Shown piece after piece: positions 63,081 through 64,000 of a stretch of DNA of 64,000 nt. The position numbers and the translations under genes are program-made. Below the pieces are notes generated by a model that saw nothing but the letters and a program-made list of their open reading frames with translations, had not been told where the DNA came from and did no database searches. Position 1 is the stretch's first letter, and each line of letters opens with the position of its first letter. Origin of the DNA: Mitsuaria chitosanitabida ATCC BAA-476 = NBRC 102408 (GTDB lineage Bacteria > Pseudomonadota > Gammaproteobacteria > Burkholderiales > Burkholderiaceae_C); the NCBI RefSeq assembly GCF_001598255.1, contig NZ_BCYP01000013.1, forward strand, positions 1 through 64,000, read 5' to 3'.

Positions 63081-63635
63081 ATGACCCCGCTGAACAAGAC
63101 CCTGAACCGGACGCTGGGCGCGCTGCCCGGCACGACCCTGGTGACCGCCGGCGCGCTGCTGTCGGCCGTCATGATGGTGACCACGCCGGCCTTCGCCGCG
63201 AGCGGTGCCCGGGCCGACAAGTCGGACATCCAGGCGACCTACGAGAAGGAACGCGCCGACTGCATGGCGGGCCGCACGGCGGAGAGCCGCCAGACCTGTC
63301 TGAAGGAAGCCGGCGCCGCCCGGCAGGAAGCGCTGCGCGGCAACCTGCGCACCGCCAGCACGCAGGAGCTGGCCGACAACGCCATGCTGCGCTGCCAGCG
63401 CGTGCGCGAGGAGGACAGGGAAGACTGCCGCCTGATGGTCCAGGGTCAGGGGACGCGCGATGGCAGCGTCCGCAGCGGCGGCATCCTGACGCGCATCGAA
63501 CGCATGGTCGAGGAGAACCCGACCGCCGCCGGCGCGCCCGCCTCGGCACCGATGCCGCCCAGCGCGCCGCGCCGCGACGTGCCGCCGCCGCGCCAGCCCA
63601 AGGACGGCCCGCAGACGCGTCGAGCGCGCGGTTGA
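63081..63635 (+). CDS. Exported periplasmic hypothetical protein
   Basis: This 184-residue protein has a signal peptide (~1-40; TLVTAGALLSAVMMVTTPAFA). The mature domain (~45-115) is helical with three or four conserved-looking cysteines (ADCMAGR, QTCLKEA, LRCQRV, EDCRLM), suggesting two disulfides. This pattern occurs in small conserved periplasmic proteins of Burkholderiales. The C-terminus is Pro/Arg-rich. Start ATG 63081 with AAAGGA. The function is unknown; it is divergent from the DUF1328 gene and near the CTGTAGGACG palindrome. Confidence 0.78.
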   Translation: MTPLNKTLNRTLGALPGTTLVTAGALLSAVMMVTTPAFAASGARADKSDIQATYEKERADCMAGRTAESRQTCLKEAGAARQEALRGNLRTASTQELADNAMLRCQRVREEDREDCRLMVQGQGTRDGSVRSGGILTRIERMVEENPTAAGAPASAPMPPSAPRRDVPPPRQPKDGPQTRRARG

Positions 63636-63714
63636 GCGCCGGTCGTGGGCCCGCCCCGCGGACGCGGCCGCCCCACCGGATCGACCTCCACCGAGCATCC
63701 CTGAGGAGATGGAC

Positions 63715-63921
63715 ATGGCGATGATGAAACGCATCCTTCCGCTGGCGCTGTCCAGCCTGGCCGGCTACGCGCTGTGGCAATGGCAGGCCCGCCGGACGGC
63801 GCAGCGGCTCAAGACGTCCCACGGCAAGCCCGAGGAGATGACGACCTGGGAAGGCGAGGGCGGCGCGTTGCATCGCACCGGCCCGCACATGGGCCCCGAG
63901 CCCGCCAAGCCCGGGCACTGA
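63715..63921 (+). CDS. Small single-helix membrane protein
   Basis: This ~68-residue protein has one N-terminal hydrophobic segment (RILPLALSSLAGYALWQW, ~5-22) followed by a basic and then Gly/Pro/Glu tail. GAGGAG at 63703-63708 best serves the ATG at 63715; ATG 63709 is possible. No family is recognised. A strong hairpin follows the stop. Confidence 0.62.
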   Translation: MAMMKRILPLALSSLAGYALWQWQARRTAQRLKTSHGKPEEMTTWEGEGGALHRTGPHMGPEPAKPGH

Positions 63922-63941
63922 ACATCCGCTCGCCCAGACAG

Positions 63942-63976
63942 AACGGCCTGCCGCCCCGAGGGGACGGCAGGCCGTT
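63942..63976 (+). terminator. Strong hairpin after the last gene
   Basis: A perfect 12-bp stem AACGGCCTGCCG (63942-63953) pairs with CGGCAGGCCGTT (63965-63976) around an 11-base loop that can extend the pairing. It lies 20 bases after the stop at 63921, with only a weak T-run (GTTGTCAT). Confidence 0.65.
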
Positions 63977-64000
63977 GTCATGGGCGCGGCCCGGCTGCGC

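Overview
The window is about 70% GC, densely packed DNA from a beta-proteobacterium. It is most likely a member of the Burkholderiales in the Roseateles/Mitsuaria/Rubrivivax neighbourhood. This is an inference from gene content (PEP-CTERM proteins, many large hybrid kinases, PaoABC, DUF883/YqjE-type genes) and codon usage, not from a marker gene. I support 58 protein genes and see no rRNA, tRNA, CRISPR array, transposase or prophage.

Layout. 0-8 kb: a small membrane-anchored secreted protein, an NtrC-type activator, topoisomerase IB, a HAD phosphatase, a lone receiver protein and a DUF883/YqjE/His-rich operon. 8-13.5 kb: a PA2169-type four-helix protein, an AI-2E-family permease with a hybrid kinase, and an orphan rpoN. 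13.7-23.9 kb: a stress cluster with an MscS channel, an otsBA trehalose operon whose OtsA carries its own membrane sensor domain, an SDR, hemerythrin, HipBA and DUF6496. 24-28 kb: a PQQ-dependent sugar dehydrogenase divergent from a close PqqU (YncD) homologue. 28-35 kb: a stressosome operon (RsbR-S-T, an RsbT/RsbX fusion, two histidine kinases) opposite a receiver-kinase whose ATPase domain looks dead. 35-41 kb: a crystallin/glycine-zipper protein, a 1200-residue CHASE3 hybrid kinase and CheR. 41-49.5 kb: a binding protein, two PEP-CTERM proteins, a Crp/Fnr regulator, an OmpR-type regulator and another hybrid kinase. 49.5-55.2 kb: paoABC, a glycosyltransferase and DUF3606. 55-64 kb: a diguanylate cyclase, a lone receiver, AsmA-like, PLD-type lipoprotein, ferritin-like, DUF1328 and small exported proteins.

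The strongest unifying signal is regulatory. Twenty-one intergenic sites fit the sigma-54 pattern GG-N10-GC, nearly always as GGYA....TTGC. All but one lie about 25-125 bases upstream of a start codon and in the right orientation. They precede the trehalose operon, hemerythrin, SDR, DUF883, PA2169, DUF6496, topoisomerase IB, PQQ dehydrogenase, pqqU, paoABC, the Crp regulator and the receiver genes, and possibly rpoN itself. With rpoN and an NtrC-type activator in the same window, this reads as a sigma-54-driven stress and periplasmic-oxidation regulon. That is an inference from motif and spacing; no expression data are available.

Non-coding DNA is marked by short tandem repeats of 6-9 bases and a nested palindrome fused into the 3' end of otsB.
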